Assembly: GCA_021234155.1 (NCBI GenBank) | Contig: JAJEKV010000055.1 | Coordinates: 1,037,090 to 1,101,089, forward strand | Length of the DNA: 64,000 nt | Source of the DNA: Isoetes taiwanensis | Lineage: Eukaryota > Streptophyta > Lycopodiopsida > Isoetales > Isoetaceae | Reading direction: 5' to 3' | In this document: one piece after another, positions 10,671 through 20,694 of the stretch | Position numbering within the stretch: position 1 is the first letter of the stretch | Layout of the letters: every line of letters begins with the position of its first letter | The notes under the pieces: generated by a model | Database searches by the model: none | The model's input: only the letters and a program-made list of their open reading frames with translations | Told to the model about the DNA's origin: nothing | Position numbers and translations under genes: made by a program

Positions 10671-11299
10671 GTTACAGTCATGCCTAAAACATATACCAGG
10701 TCTATACTTTGATGACAAATTTTTGTGAAGCCAATATATACCACATCGATATTTTGGTAATGAATTTTTGTGAAGCCGCAGGGGTTTGCAAAGACATTCT
10801 TAAATGCCTTTCACTAGGTTGTCTAGCTGCAGCAAATAATTGAGTGCTCATATTTACTGCTTGCCTTGGGACTGGCTGGGAATGAGTATACAATATATTT
10901 ATTGCTGTTTTTTACTAGGCTGATAGATATGATATCTGCAAAGAAGGTCCATAAAAGGTAGCAAATAGGCTATATTGGAAGGCAATTATGTATGGTATAT
11001 TAGGATTTCAGTTTTTCAGAATTGGACATATATGGTACTCTATTATGGGGGTCACGTGCAAGAGGGTACAATTGTTCCAACACAACAAGATAAGGGCAGG
11101 AATTCCATAAATACAAAAGTTACAGATGTCACTGGTTTGTCAATCCAGGTGAATTCAAATGGTGAATTCCTGCAATTCAGGTGGTGCAATGGTATTCGAT
11201 ACCATGATGGCTTCCAAAGTTGCCTGTTATTCTAGGCATGCTAGACCATATAACTGTGTTGTTGTGGTACTTACAACTCACTTGCTATTGCCTTACTCC

Positions 11300-13302
11300 A
11301 CTTGTACTCCAAAGGAGCAGATAAGCTACAGCTACCAGAATGTGCTCTCACGCACTTTTGTGTGAGTTCTGAGGACGTAAAGGAGGGGATCCGTTTGTTA
11401 CCTAGGGGGAAAGCAAGTGACATTACAGGCTTGGCAGCAGAGCATTTGAAATCTGGCGGTCCAATCTTGGCAGAAGCTATAGCGCTACTTTTTAACCAAG
11501 CAATTATGGAGGGCTTTCCCATTGAATGGACCACTAGTGTTATTCAACCAATTTACAAGCAAGGAAGTGCGGATGATCCTGGGAATTATCGCACGATTAT
11601 GATCAGCCCAATCTTAAATTTTGGTAAAGTCTTTGACATAAAACTAACAAAATGGGCGGATGCAAATGATATCGAGGCAAGAGGCCAAGCGGGCTTTTGT
11701 AGCAGGATATGGGACACTTTGATCATTTGATCACATTAAGAGCTTTAGTAGAGGAGGCCAAGTCTAAGAATAAAGCTTTTAATTTGTCGCTTCATTGATT
11801 TCAAGAAAGGCCTTTTGATAATGTGCCAAGGCGTAAACTAATGGATGATTGATAGGTCTTGGGGTGCCAAAAGAGTGGGTCATAGCGGTTGGAAGGCTTT
11901 ATCAAAATGTACAAGGAAGAGTGAGAACTCCAATCGGAATGACAGGGCAATATCCAAGGATGTAGGCGTGAAGCAAAGCTGCCCATGTCCACCTACCTTA
12001 TTCTGGTTTGTATGTGGACCAACTTGAGAGCTTCCTCCGATCTATCAGTTGCATATTTCCCCGATTGTATCGAGGAATTGGTAGTGCTATTGCTTTTGCC
12101 GATGACCTTTTGCTATCCGCATACACACAAGAAGACATGCACACTCAATTGGCGAGACTTGCTGATTTTTTGCAATCGGTTTGGCCTAACAGCTTAACTT
12201 GAATAAGACAAAAATTGTATGCTTTGGAAGAATGGAGGTTGATGTGACATACCAAGGGGAACGGATAGAAACAGACCAACCATACAAATACTTGGGCCAT
12301 ACCGATTTAGCATCGAAGGAGATCTTGGACCCAAGGTGTTGATCACCGTATTTCAGCCAAGATGGAAGGCTTTTTTACATGATGCTCAATCACGGAGACA
12401 AGCAAGTGTGCGCCATGGACAACTGAAACGCTTTGTTCGATGCATTAGTAATGCCAAGAGTTATCTATACGCTGTTGAACTATGGGGGCCTTCTTTGCCA
12501 AAGGGAAGTGGAATGCATTAGAGCATATACAAAAACTTGTCGCACATGGTTCTCAAGGTCAAAAGGTCAAGCACCATATGAGGTCTTGTTACTAGAGAGT
12601 GGAGCATATCCGTTGGAAATCCAAGGTGTATGGCAAACCCGCTCGGCTATTTAAATAGAAAAGCGTAAGGTACATCATTAGTAAGTGTGGCAATCAAGGT
12701 GTCACCGGATTGGGGAAAGAGGGAAAACAAGTTGGCATAAAGATATCCATAGATGGTCATCACGCTTTGCACCTTACCATGGCTGATTTTGGGAAGGCAT
12801 TTAAAGAGAAGGCATTTGAGCTATGTTGTTTGTGCGAAAAAAAGAAGGTTGAATATTATTTGGCGATTTTAATCTCGGCAAAAACATGGCATACAATTAT
12901 ACCTTCGACATAAGGATATGCACCCCAGGATGATAATGGGATTGTTCTTGGATGCGCATGAGCTCACATCATCTCATGATTGAAAGAGGGAGGTGGTTTG
13001 GTCTTCCTAGGGAAGCAAGGGTATGTGGATGCGCAAGACATAGAAACAGCACTGCATGCTATATTTCACGCCCCGGTTTGAGGCACTTCTGCAAGGTATT
13101 CTCGTGTAAACTGAGTAATCGAGACTTTGGTGACTCTTTTCCAAAAATTTTCCACAATATGTCAAGTGGCAAAATTTATCAGAGAACTTCTTGCGAGCGT
13201 GGAGCTTAATGAAGTACATTAGATGATTTCAAAAGAAGCAATGATGTAATACAGTAAAGTTTGTCCCATGACCTATGGGTCTTTGTTGGACGTAAATAAT
13301 AA

Positions 13303-13334
<32 letters not shown>

Positions 13335-13335
13335 A
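11300..13335 (+). mobile_element. Non-LTR retrotransposon (LINE), 5'-truncated, with (ATT)n tail
   Basis: The reverse transcriptase is clear though broken. LLPRGKASDITGLAAEHL (from about 11390), FNQAIMEGFPIEWT, IQPIYKQGSADDPGNYRTI, GQAGFC, and the catalytic FADDLLLSAYTQ at about 12095-12130 (Asp-Asp codons 12101-12106) follow in the order expected. Stops and frame changes occur at about 11730, 11800, 11860, 11975 and 12200. A C-terminal region continues to about 13210. The 3' end GTCCCATGACC...GGACGTAAATAA parallels the end of the LINE at 5941-7956, but here the tail is (ATT)n. No endonuclease domain is present. In a full element the product would copy its own RNA at a nicked target. Confidence 0.87.
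13297..13335 (+). repeat. (ATT)n microsatellite tail of the LINE
   Basis: About 12 ATT units directly follow the conserved LINE 3' end, so this is the element's tail and not an independent microsatellite. Confidence 0.85.
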
Positions 13336-13599
13336 CATATTATCATTCACAATAATAGACTAGGGATGGATGGAGCTCCTGGCTTGCAGCATGCTACAAA
13401 ATATGGGCCCTTTTTACTGGGTGCTTCAAGGAAAATGACATCATTTGGGCATTTGGGTTGCTCCCAGCTTCATAAAGCAAGAAATCAAAAAATTACAATG
13501 CACAACAAAAGCCCTAGAATAATAACGGATTAGAACATTTTCATTTGTTAATCACTATAAGTCCAAAGCTAATTACATATGTATTAAGAGACCACTACA
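13336..13599. other. No recognised feature
   Basis: AT-rich sequence between the LINE tail and the HSP70 fragment. On the minus strand it lies where an HSP70 3' part would be, but it shows no HSP70 similarity. Confidence 0.4.
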
Positions 13600-13945
13600 A
13601 TTAATGGTGGCATACAATCTTTACATCTTTGTAGTACCATTTTCTCAGAGTTATCAGAGTAAATAGGGATTACATGTTCCTTCTTGGTTGGAATCATAGT
13701 ATTTCTTGGGATCAAAAGAGGCAAAACATCACCAGCGGTTCCAAGACCAAGAGATAAAGGCATAATATCAAGCAACAATAGATCCTGGACCTTTGTATTG
13801 CCTTACTCCACTCAAAATTGGAGCCTGAACAACTGCACCATAAGCAGCTGCCTCATCTGGATTAATGCTCTTGCAGAGCTCCTTCCCATTGAAAACATCT
13901 TGCAACAATTGTTGCACCTTAAGAATACATTTTGATTCTCCAACT
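13600..13945 (-). pseudogene. HSP70 fragment (pseudogene)
   Basis: On the minus strand the sequence encodes consecutive HSP70 blocks from the end of the ATPase domain into the substrate-binding domain. These are a degraded GGSTRIPKVQQLL block ([14 protein letters not shown]), [27 protein letters not shown], then in another frame [30 protein letters not shown] and YSDNSEKM. A frameshift around 13795-13810 splits it, and key residues are changed. It has no introns over about 115 codons and ends abruptly, consistent with a retrocopy or a captured fragment. HSP70 is an ATP-driven chaperone; this copy cannot make one. Confidence 0.85.
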
Positions 13946-14583
13946 GGTTATGGTCAAGCCATTGGATAGCATGTTCAACAGAATCAAGAAAGTTTAAATT
14001 GAAACGCACTAATTTGCTCCAAACGCACTTTAAAAGGAATCTTTGAAAGATTCCCTAAAATCTCCCCAAAAAGCGCCCTTTTCTTGGTATATTTGTGACA
14101 AGTGTGACAATTTGAATATTTTAGGCACCATTTTTGGAGGGGAATTTGAAGTCAGCTTCCATTCAAAATTGTTTGGTACCATTTTTTGGCCCCCTAGTTT
14201 GGTTTGAGAAATAATAATATTTTTAAGGACAAAACAAAATAGACATTGAAAAAAAACAGCAAGCGCTAAGAGTGCCCAAAAACGTATTTAGTTCAAAGTT
14301 TATGAATTCACTACAAAATTATGCACAAAATTGCCAAAAATGCAACACATTTTGATATTGCCTCAATGAAACAAATATTTTCACCTTAAAGTATGCGTCA
14401 CACGCGAGTTGAAGTCGAAGATGCTTGCGCTTTGCCTTATACACTTGCTCTTATTTGCTCCTCCAGCTTGCTATAAACTTCTGTATACCGCGATGGCGAC
14501 GTATGTATCCAAATTGGACTTTTTTAAACTTTGTAATTTATTTGTTCTCTGTAGTCCTTAGTTTCTTCCAAATAAATTTCAAG
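13946..14583. other. No recognised gene
   Basis: AT-rich sequence with poly-A/T patches and no open frame or repeat I can support. Confidence 0.4.
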
Positions 14584-14822
14584 ATAGTATAAATTTATAC
14601 CTCAATAGATAGTAATATGTGGACATAGTATGCTAGAGAGTTCGCACGGTATAAATTTATACCGCAAGAAGACTCGAGCGGTATAGATTTATATAACAAA
14701 AGAACTCGAGCGGTATAAATTTATACAGCAAAAGGACTCGAGCGGTATAAATTTATACCGCAAGAGGACCCGAGCGGTATAAATTTATACCGTAAGAGTT
14801 TTCTCGGTATAAATTTATACCA
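14584..14822. repeat. Array of TATA-containing palindromes, about 33-bp period
   Basis: Seven copies of the palindrome GGTATAAATTTATACC (one or two degenerate) lie at about 14586, 14648, 14680, 14712, 14743, 14776 and 14805. From 14680 on they are spaced 31-33 bp, joined by GCAAGAGGACTCGAGC-like linkers. Each copy is self-complementary over 16-18 bp. Confidence 0.88.
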
Positions 14823-14844
14823 AAGATATCTATCTACTCTATAT

Positions 14845-15300
14845 ATGTTCTTATGTTTGTCGCGGCTTTATCCGATCAGTCTGCTCGAGATCCGACGGCT
14901 CACGGGGCTTTGGGACGATCCTACGGCCCATGGCCCTGAGTTTATATATAATTCGGGATAGACGCCATCCTATGGTCCAGTTGATTTGATCCTCGATCAT
15001 CGGGTCCGAGATCCTAACGGCTTATGCTGTTTTGGGACACATCCTACGGTGTATGACTTTGGAAATTATATGTAATAGATCCTATGGCTCATGTTGCGTG
15101 AGATCTCGACCCTTGATCGAGTCCAAGATCCTACGACCCAAGTTAAATGCTCATCCCTTAGGAAAAGGCTTTTAAATTTTTTATGTTGTATGGGAAATTC
15201 GAACCCTAGCCATTGACCCCCCAACCCCCCATTCTAACCACTAGACCAAGCAGTAATTCCATGAACAATTTATGTTTCAAATATACTTAAGGGTAATGTT
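14845..15300 (-). mobile_element. tRNA-headed SINE-like unit, copy A
   Basis: Read on the minus strand, a tRNA-like head has an A-box region TGGTCTAGTGGTTAGA (15235-15248 plus flank) and a B box GGTTCGAATT (15196-15206), with G runs in place of the anticodon arm. The body to about 14845 contains a recurring (C/A)C(G/A)TAGGATC motif about every 60 bp. This copy lacks the TTCTAGAA array found after copies B and C, and is followed directly by copy B. Internal pol III boxes are the hallmark of tRNA-derived SINEs; the name SINE is inference, since I see no tail or target duplication. Confidence 0.7.
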
Positions 15301-15775
15301 CCCATCTTATGTTTGTCGCGCTTATCCGACCGTCCGTTCGAGATCCGACGGCTCACGTGGCTTTGGGACGTATCCTACGGTCCAGATGGCCTGGGAGTTT
15401 ATATATAATTCGTATAGACGCGATCCTATGGTCCAGGTTGATTTGATCCTGATCGTCGGTCCGAGATCCTACGGCGTACGTTGCTTTGGGACACATCCTA
15501 CAGTGTACATGACTTTGGAAATTATATGTAATAGATCCTATGGCTCATGTTGCGTGAGATCTCGACCCTTGATCGAGTCCAAGATCCTACGACCCAAGTT
15601 AAATGCTCATCCCTTAGGAAAAGGCTTTTAAAATTTTTATGTTGTATGGGAAATTCGAACCCTAGCCATTGACCCCCCAACCCCCCATTCTAACCACTAG
15701 ACCAAGCAGTAATTCCATGAACAATTTATGTTTTTAATATACTTAAGGGTAATGTTCCCATTAAGATAAAATAGA
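15301..15775 (-). mobile_element. tRNA-headed SINE-like unit, copy B
   Basis: Nearly the same sequence as copy A. The A-box region is at 15691-15704 and the B box at about 15652-15663, both on the minus strand. The sequence upstream of the head (TTTATGTTT.AATATACTTAAGGGTAATGTTCCC) is also shared with copies A and C. The copies are therefore products of segmental tandem duplication, not three independent insertions. Confidence 0.72.
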
Positions 15776-16440
15776 CTATAACGTTCAAGAAGGTTCTAGA
15801 ATGTTCTGGAAGGCTCTAGAAAGTTCTAGAATCTTCTAGAAAGTTCTAGGACATAAGAGAATCTAGGGGGGATCTAAGAAAATTCCTCCAGAAAGTTCCA
15901 AATTGTTCTAATAAGTTTTAGAATGTTCTAGAATGTAGGGGAATCTACGGGAATGTAAGGAAATCTAGGGAAATACTTCCAGAAAGTTCTAGAATATATT
16001 GAAAGTCTTAGAATGTTCCAGAAAGTCTTAGAATGTTCTAAAAAGTTATAGAATGTAAAGGAATCCAGAAGAATTTAATAGAATGTAAGAAAATCTTATA
16101 AAATGTAAGAGAATCTAGGAAAATATTTACAAGCCTAAGGGAATCTCTTAAAATCTGGGGGATCTAAAGGAATCTTCATAAAATCTAAGGGAATCTAAGA
16201 AAATATTGATGAAATCTTAGAGTATCTAAGGGAATCTTTATAGAATCTCTTTGAATTTCATGTAATGTAAGGGAACCTAGGGCAATATCATAAAATCTAA
16301 ATGAATCTAAGGGAATCTTCATAGAATCTAGAGGGAATCTTATAAAATTTAGAGAAATGCTCACGAACCCTCTAAGAGAACCTTGGTAGAATCTTAGAGA
16401 ATCTATCAAGAGATTCTTTTACAAGAACTTGCACGTAGGA
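15776..16440. repeat. TTCTAGAA / GGAATCTAAG degenerate array 1
   Basis: First about 30 partial copies of GTTCTAGAA(A/T)G, a near-palindrome, then GGAATCTAAG(G/A) units towards 16440. The same two-phase structure recurs at 17166-17675, so array and SINE-like unit form a larger repeat of about 1.2 kb. The short open frame inside is a by-product of the repeat. Confidence 0.85.
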
Positions 16441-16497
16441 ACATGCTAAAACTCGAACATGCACCGTAGGACGCATTAAATTTCTTGTATATCAATC

Positions 16498-17165
16498 ATA
16501 TATATGTTCTTATGTTTGTCGCGCTTATCCGACCGTCCATCCGAGATCCGACGGCTCACGCGGCTTTGGGAAGTATCCTGTGGTCCAGATGGGCTGGGAG
16601 TTCCTATATATATTCTATATAGACGATCCTACGGTCCAGGTTGATTTGATTCTATATAAATTCTATATAGCCTTTGATTTGATCTGACATTTATATAGGT
16701 TATATATGTTCTTATGTTTGTCCCATTGAATCCTACCGCTGATCCGAGATCCTACGCTTCTCACGTGGGCTTTGGGACGATCCTATGGCCCAGATGGCTT
16801 GGGGGTTCTTATATAGACTATATGTAACGATCCTACGTCCATGTTGATCCGATCCCATCACGATCCGAGATCCTACTCGTGGGTTTGGCACATATCTTAC
16901 TGGTCCACATAGCTTTGGGAATTATATGTGACAGATCCTACGGCTCATATTGCTTTATATGGTGAGATCTTGATCGTTGATCAAGTCTAAGATCCTAAGG
17001 CTCATGTTGAATGCTCGTCCCTTAAGGAAAGGCTTTTAAAATTTTTTATGTTATTGGGGGGATTCGAACCCTGGACCTTAACCCCCCAAATCCCCCACTC
17101 TAACCACTAGACCAAGCATTAATTCCATGAATGCTTTATGTTTCAAATATACTTAAGGGTAATAT
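16498..17165 (-). mobile_element. tRNA-headed SINE-like unit, copy C
   Basis: This is the most diverged and longest copy. The minus-strand A-box region is at 17101-17114 and the B box GGTTCGAATCC at 17060-17072. The B box here is canonical, and the arm after it (CCCCC) can pair back with the G run. Extra TATATAG-rich insertions lengthen the body around 16600-16720. Confidence 0.72.
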
Positions 17166-17675
17166 TCCAATTAAGATAAAATAGAATATAACATTCTAGA
17201 TAGTTCAAGAAAGTTCTAGAATGTCTGGAGGCTCTAGAAAGTTCTAAAATCTTCTAGAATGTTCTAGAAAGTTCCAGAATATTCTAGAATGTTTTGGAAT
17301 ATAAGAGAATCTAGGGGAAATCTAAGAGAATCCTTCCAGAAAGTCCCAAATTGTTCTAATAAGTTCTAGAATGTAGGGAAATCTTTGGGAATGTAAGGGA
17401 AGAGGGAAATACTTCCAGAAAGTTCTAAGATGTTTTGAAAGTTTCAGAATGTTTCAGAATGTTCCAGAAAGTTCTAGAATGTTCTAGAAATTTCTAGAAT
17501 GTAAGGGAATCCAGGAGAATTAAAGGGAATATAAGGAAATTTCATAAATTGTAAGGGAATCTAGGAAAATATTTACAAGTCTAAGGGAATCTCTTAAAAT
17601 CTAGTTGAATCTAAGAGAATCTTCGTAATATCTAAGGGAATCTAAGAAAATCTTGATGAAATCTTAGAGTTTTTT
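17166..17675. repeat. TTCTAGAA / GGAATCTAAG degenerate array 2
   Basis: Second copy of the array that follows unit B. It stops at about 17675, where unrelated sequence (TTTTGCAAAGAGCC) begins, marking the end of the tandem unit. Confidence 0.83.
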
Positions 17676-18900
17676 TAAGGTTTTGCAAAGAGCCACAATA
17701 GAATGTTCTAAAATGTTTCATAATAAAGGTGTACAATATAAATCTTGACAGTGGCATTCTAAAAATGACCTCCACGTTCCTGTAGATAAGGGAGGATGAA
17801 CGTGAATCTTTGCTGGAAAAGATCCATACAGTGAGAAACAACTAGTTGTTCCATTCAGTCGCATTTTGTTGGCAGTAATAGAAGGTTCGTATATATAAAA
17901 CTGGTTAAGGAAATGGCTGCACCTTAGTTTTGAAATAGTATAAAGCAGTTTCAAAATGAATATAGTTTACAAACCTTGGTTTAGTGCAGTTTAAATACAT
18001 CCTGAACCTATCTATTTACTATTCTTTGAATTGGTATTATTATGACAGTGGAGAATGCATTGTATGCTTGCGATAAAATCTTGTCAAATTCTTGGCAAGC
18101 ATAGGTGAAATACCTAGCAACTGTAGGTCAAATTCTTGAAAAGTGTCTCTGCTGTTTGTGTCAAAAGTTGTGCTTCTAGACATTAGTAGAGTGGATTTTT
18201 GCAGAGTTGCTATGAAAACTTTATTTTTCAATGCAACCATGCCAGATTGGATGAACGGTGTCAGTTTATTGATCCTCGTTGTAGTTGCAGTATTGAATAT
18301 GTAGCATTATAACAGGGGTTTTTTTTTGTGATTTTATACGCTTTTTGGCATGGTTTTCATATGATTTCATGGGCGTATTGCATGAGGCATACTAATCAGT
18401 ATATCTAGAGTGCACTCCGCATTTTATTGTCTAAATTCCATATCACCAATGGTTTACCCCATACCCTCCACAAATAAATAAATAATAAAAAAAAAAAACC
18501 AATGGCATGCAGGGCTCGAGAACCTGTACTTTAGGTTTAGGGTTTCAAAGAGGAAGGAACAAGTCCCGTCCTTTGATTTGGGCGCAGGCTCCGGAAAATA
18601 ATTCGACTTTTACTACTCCTTTGATTCTTCAAGATTTTGCCGTAAAGGTTAGCTTTAAGGGTTTTTTTTTTTTTTCACGTTGTTTCCCTTGTGCATGGCA
18701 TCGTATAAACAATATGCAGCATTCACGGTTGCAAAACCCGCAAATGTATGGTCGCAAAAGCCGGTGGATATATGGAGACAATTCCGTGCCGCTTTATAAC
18801 CGAAAACCGCTGCGTGGCCATAGCCGTCCCCTCTCTCGCTCACACCCTAACTTCGTTGTTTGTCCAACCTCTATTCGCCCATTGCCTTGCCTTTCAAATA
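17676..18900. other. No recognised gene
   Basis: Mixed sequence with an A run at about 18487-18500 and a T run at about 18661-18676. The 18507-18900 part is open on the plus strand and leads into the glutaredoxin pseudogene. Part of it may be that gene's 5' UTR, but I cannot show it. Confidence 0.35.
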
Positions 18901-19325
18901 ATGGCAAAATTTGCATCTTGCAAATTAGCTCCTCATGCCTGGCGAGTTAGGGACGCCTCCATGCCGCTTCTTTTCGGTCAAGGTAGCTCCCGAGGGTTGA
19001 CACCGTAATTGAAACAATCATTTGATAAATTTGTGAGGGAGCACAAGATAGTACTCTTCATGAAGGGGACTAAGGTGTTCCCTCAATGTGGCTTCTCAAA
19101 CACCAGAAATCGATACTTAACAATGCTTAAATGTGCCATATGAGACCAGTAAACATTCTAGAAGATGATGGGGTTTCAGCCAAGGCTTGAAGGAGTACTC
19201 AAAGCGCCAACATTTCCACAATCGTATACATCGATGGAGAGTTTTATGGCAGGTGTGATATTGCATTACGAGCATATCAAAGTGGAGAGCTGAAAGAGGC
19301 AAAGAGAGAACGCTTATGTGTCCCG
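18901..19325 (+). pseudogene. CGFS-type monothiol glutaredoxin pseudogene
   Basis: From an ATG at 18901 the sequence encodes a plastid-targeting-like N-terminus (MAKFASCKLAPHAWRVRD). After a stop near 19006 it gives SFDKFVREHKIVLFMKGTKV and FPQCGFSNT, which contains the monothiol CGFS active site. After frame changes come LNVPYET, NILEDDG, GLKEYS and YIDGEFYGRCDIALRAYQ followed by SGELKEAKRE. This is the full order of a GRXS14-like protein, which binds a 2Fe-2S cluster with glutathione and delivers it in plastids. At least one stop and three frameshifts disable it. The lack of introns suggests a retrocopy. Confidence 0.88.
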
Positions 19326-20615
19326 AAAAGTACATCTACAACTATTAAAATAATGCATTACCACAGCCAAGCATTTAGTTGGTGGTTAAACCACAAATTC
19401 ATTGCCCGCAGATTGTTCTGATGGCTATGTAGAATGAATCAAGGTCCCCTCAGAATTTTACGTTGTAGTATTCAATCCAGATGATATAGTATAAAGCAAG
19501 AGGGCAATGGTTACAATTGGCAAGACTTACAATCGTAGCCATAAACCATTAACAAAATTATCGTTTCTTCCATTAGCTTGGCCACCTCGAGGTACTAAAA
19601 ATGAATCCGTGTGGAATTTTATTCAGCAATTGGCCAAAGATTAGTACTAGCATATTGTTATTTGATTGTTGTTGGATTGGGATTCACACTCTATAATTCC
19701 ATTTATTTATTGGCAACATATGCAATTTACTAATGCTATTTCCTCCGAATTTTTTGCAAAGAACAAGTTCTAAGAAACAACAAGTTCTAAAGGAGATGGT
19801 AATTGATTTTCTTCTATGCAGAAATAATATGTATGCTTGTGTGTGCTACTGCACTTTTAGTTAGAGCTTTTCTTTTACCGCTATTTTGCAAAAGATCATT
19901 AACTAGTTTTTCCTTATTTCAATGTAGGAGCAGCAGCACTGGCACTTGTAACCTAAGCTTTTGCGATGCAGGAGCACTGGCACTTGTAACCGAAGCTTTT
20001 GCGATGCAGGCTCCCAGTCTAGGACTTCTCTAAATAGGGCTTTTGGGAATATATTTTCACCTATCGCCCTTCTATAGCTGGCCCTTCTATCTTCACAAAG
20101 CAGAAGCCATTTGCCCATTTTTGGCGTCAAAACCTTCATACAGACCGTTTATAAGTGTCATTGCATGTTGTACTGTATCTTTATCTTTATACGGTTTCAA
20201 GGTAGGTCAATGTTGAACATAGTAGCTTTAATAAAAGAGTGTTCTATAGACAAAGTTTGTTGGCTTTACTTTTAGAGGATATGGGCGGTACTCGAACAAA
20301 AAATGTTGATGTTATATGATTTGCTTGAGGATATCTGCTCCATGATGTTTACATGCATGTTCCTTTATGTATATGTTTGATTCTCTTGAGCCGTGCAATC
20401 AAAACACATATGATGTTGTCATGCTTATCAATTCATTACATGAGGCAAGAATAACCATGAGAGCCTTGACAGAAAGGCAGCATGTCAAGACTTTATGGAT
20501 AATGTATGCTTCTATAGTTTTGCACGTATGCGGCTCGAGTAGCTTCCGCCAGTTTGTCGCTTCTAATATCTCATAAAAGTATCTATTTCATTTGCTATTT
20601 TTCATTAACTCATCC
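19326..20615. other. No recognised gene; contains a 40-bp tandem duplication
   Basis: The 19928-20012 segment holds two copies of a 40-bp sequence (GCACTGGCACTTGTAACC..AAGCTTTTGCGATGCA), the first with one base changed so that it contains a stop. The second copy reads ALALVTEAFAMQAPSLGLL before a stop, and the segment follows an acceptor-like AATGTAG. This might be a last-exon relic, but I recognise no family. Confidence 0.4.
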
Positions 20616-20694
20616 AAGTGTGATGTAATGTTTGTTTTTTGCCCAAGGGCAAAAAAATTTTTAACCTATAACACAAACCATTACATTACACTTT
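20616..20694. repeat. Small foldback element
   Basis: AAGTGTGATGTAATG (20616-20630) and CATTACATTACACTT (20680-20694) are inverted repeats matching at 14 of 15 positions. A second inner palindrome, TTTTTTGCCCAAGGGCAAAAAA in structure, lies at about 20635-20656. The span is 79 bp. It could be a MITE relic; no clear target duplication. Confidence 0.5.

Noticed and set aside
13945-14009. HSP70 C-terminal helix ([11 protein letters not shown]) upstream of the HSP70 fragment
   Set aside because: It looks like the HSP70 C-terminus, but the same bases lie where the KxxVHDVVLVGG block should be in another frame. Most likely chance.
15196-15248. tRNA gene on the minus strand
   Set aside because: A and B boxes are present, but there is no acceptor stem or anticodon arm, and the same unit is repeated three times. 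It is a SINE-like head.
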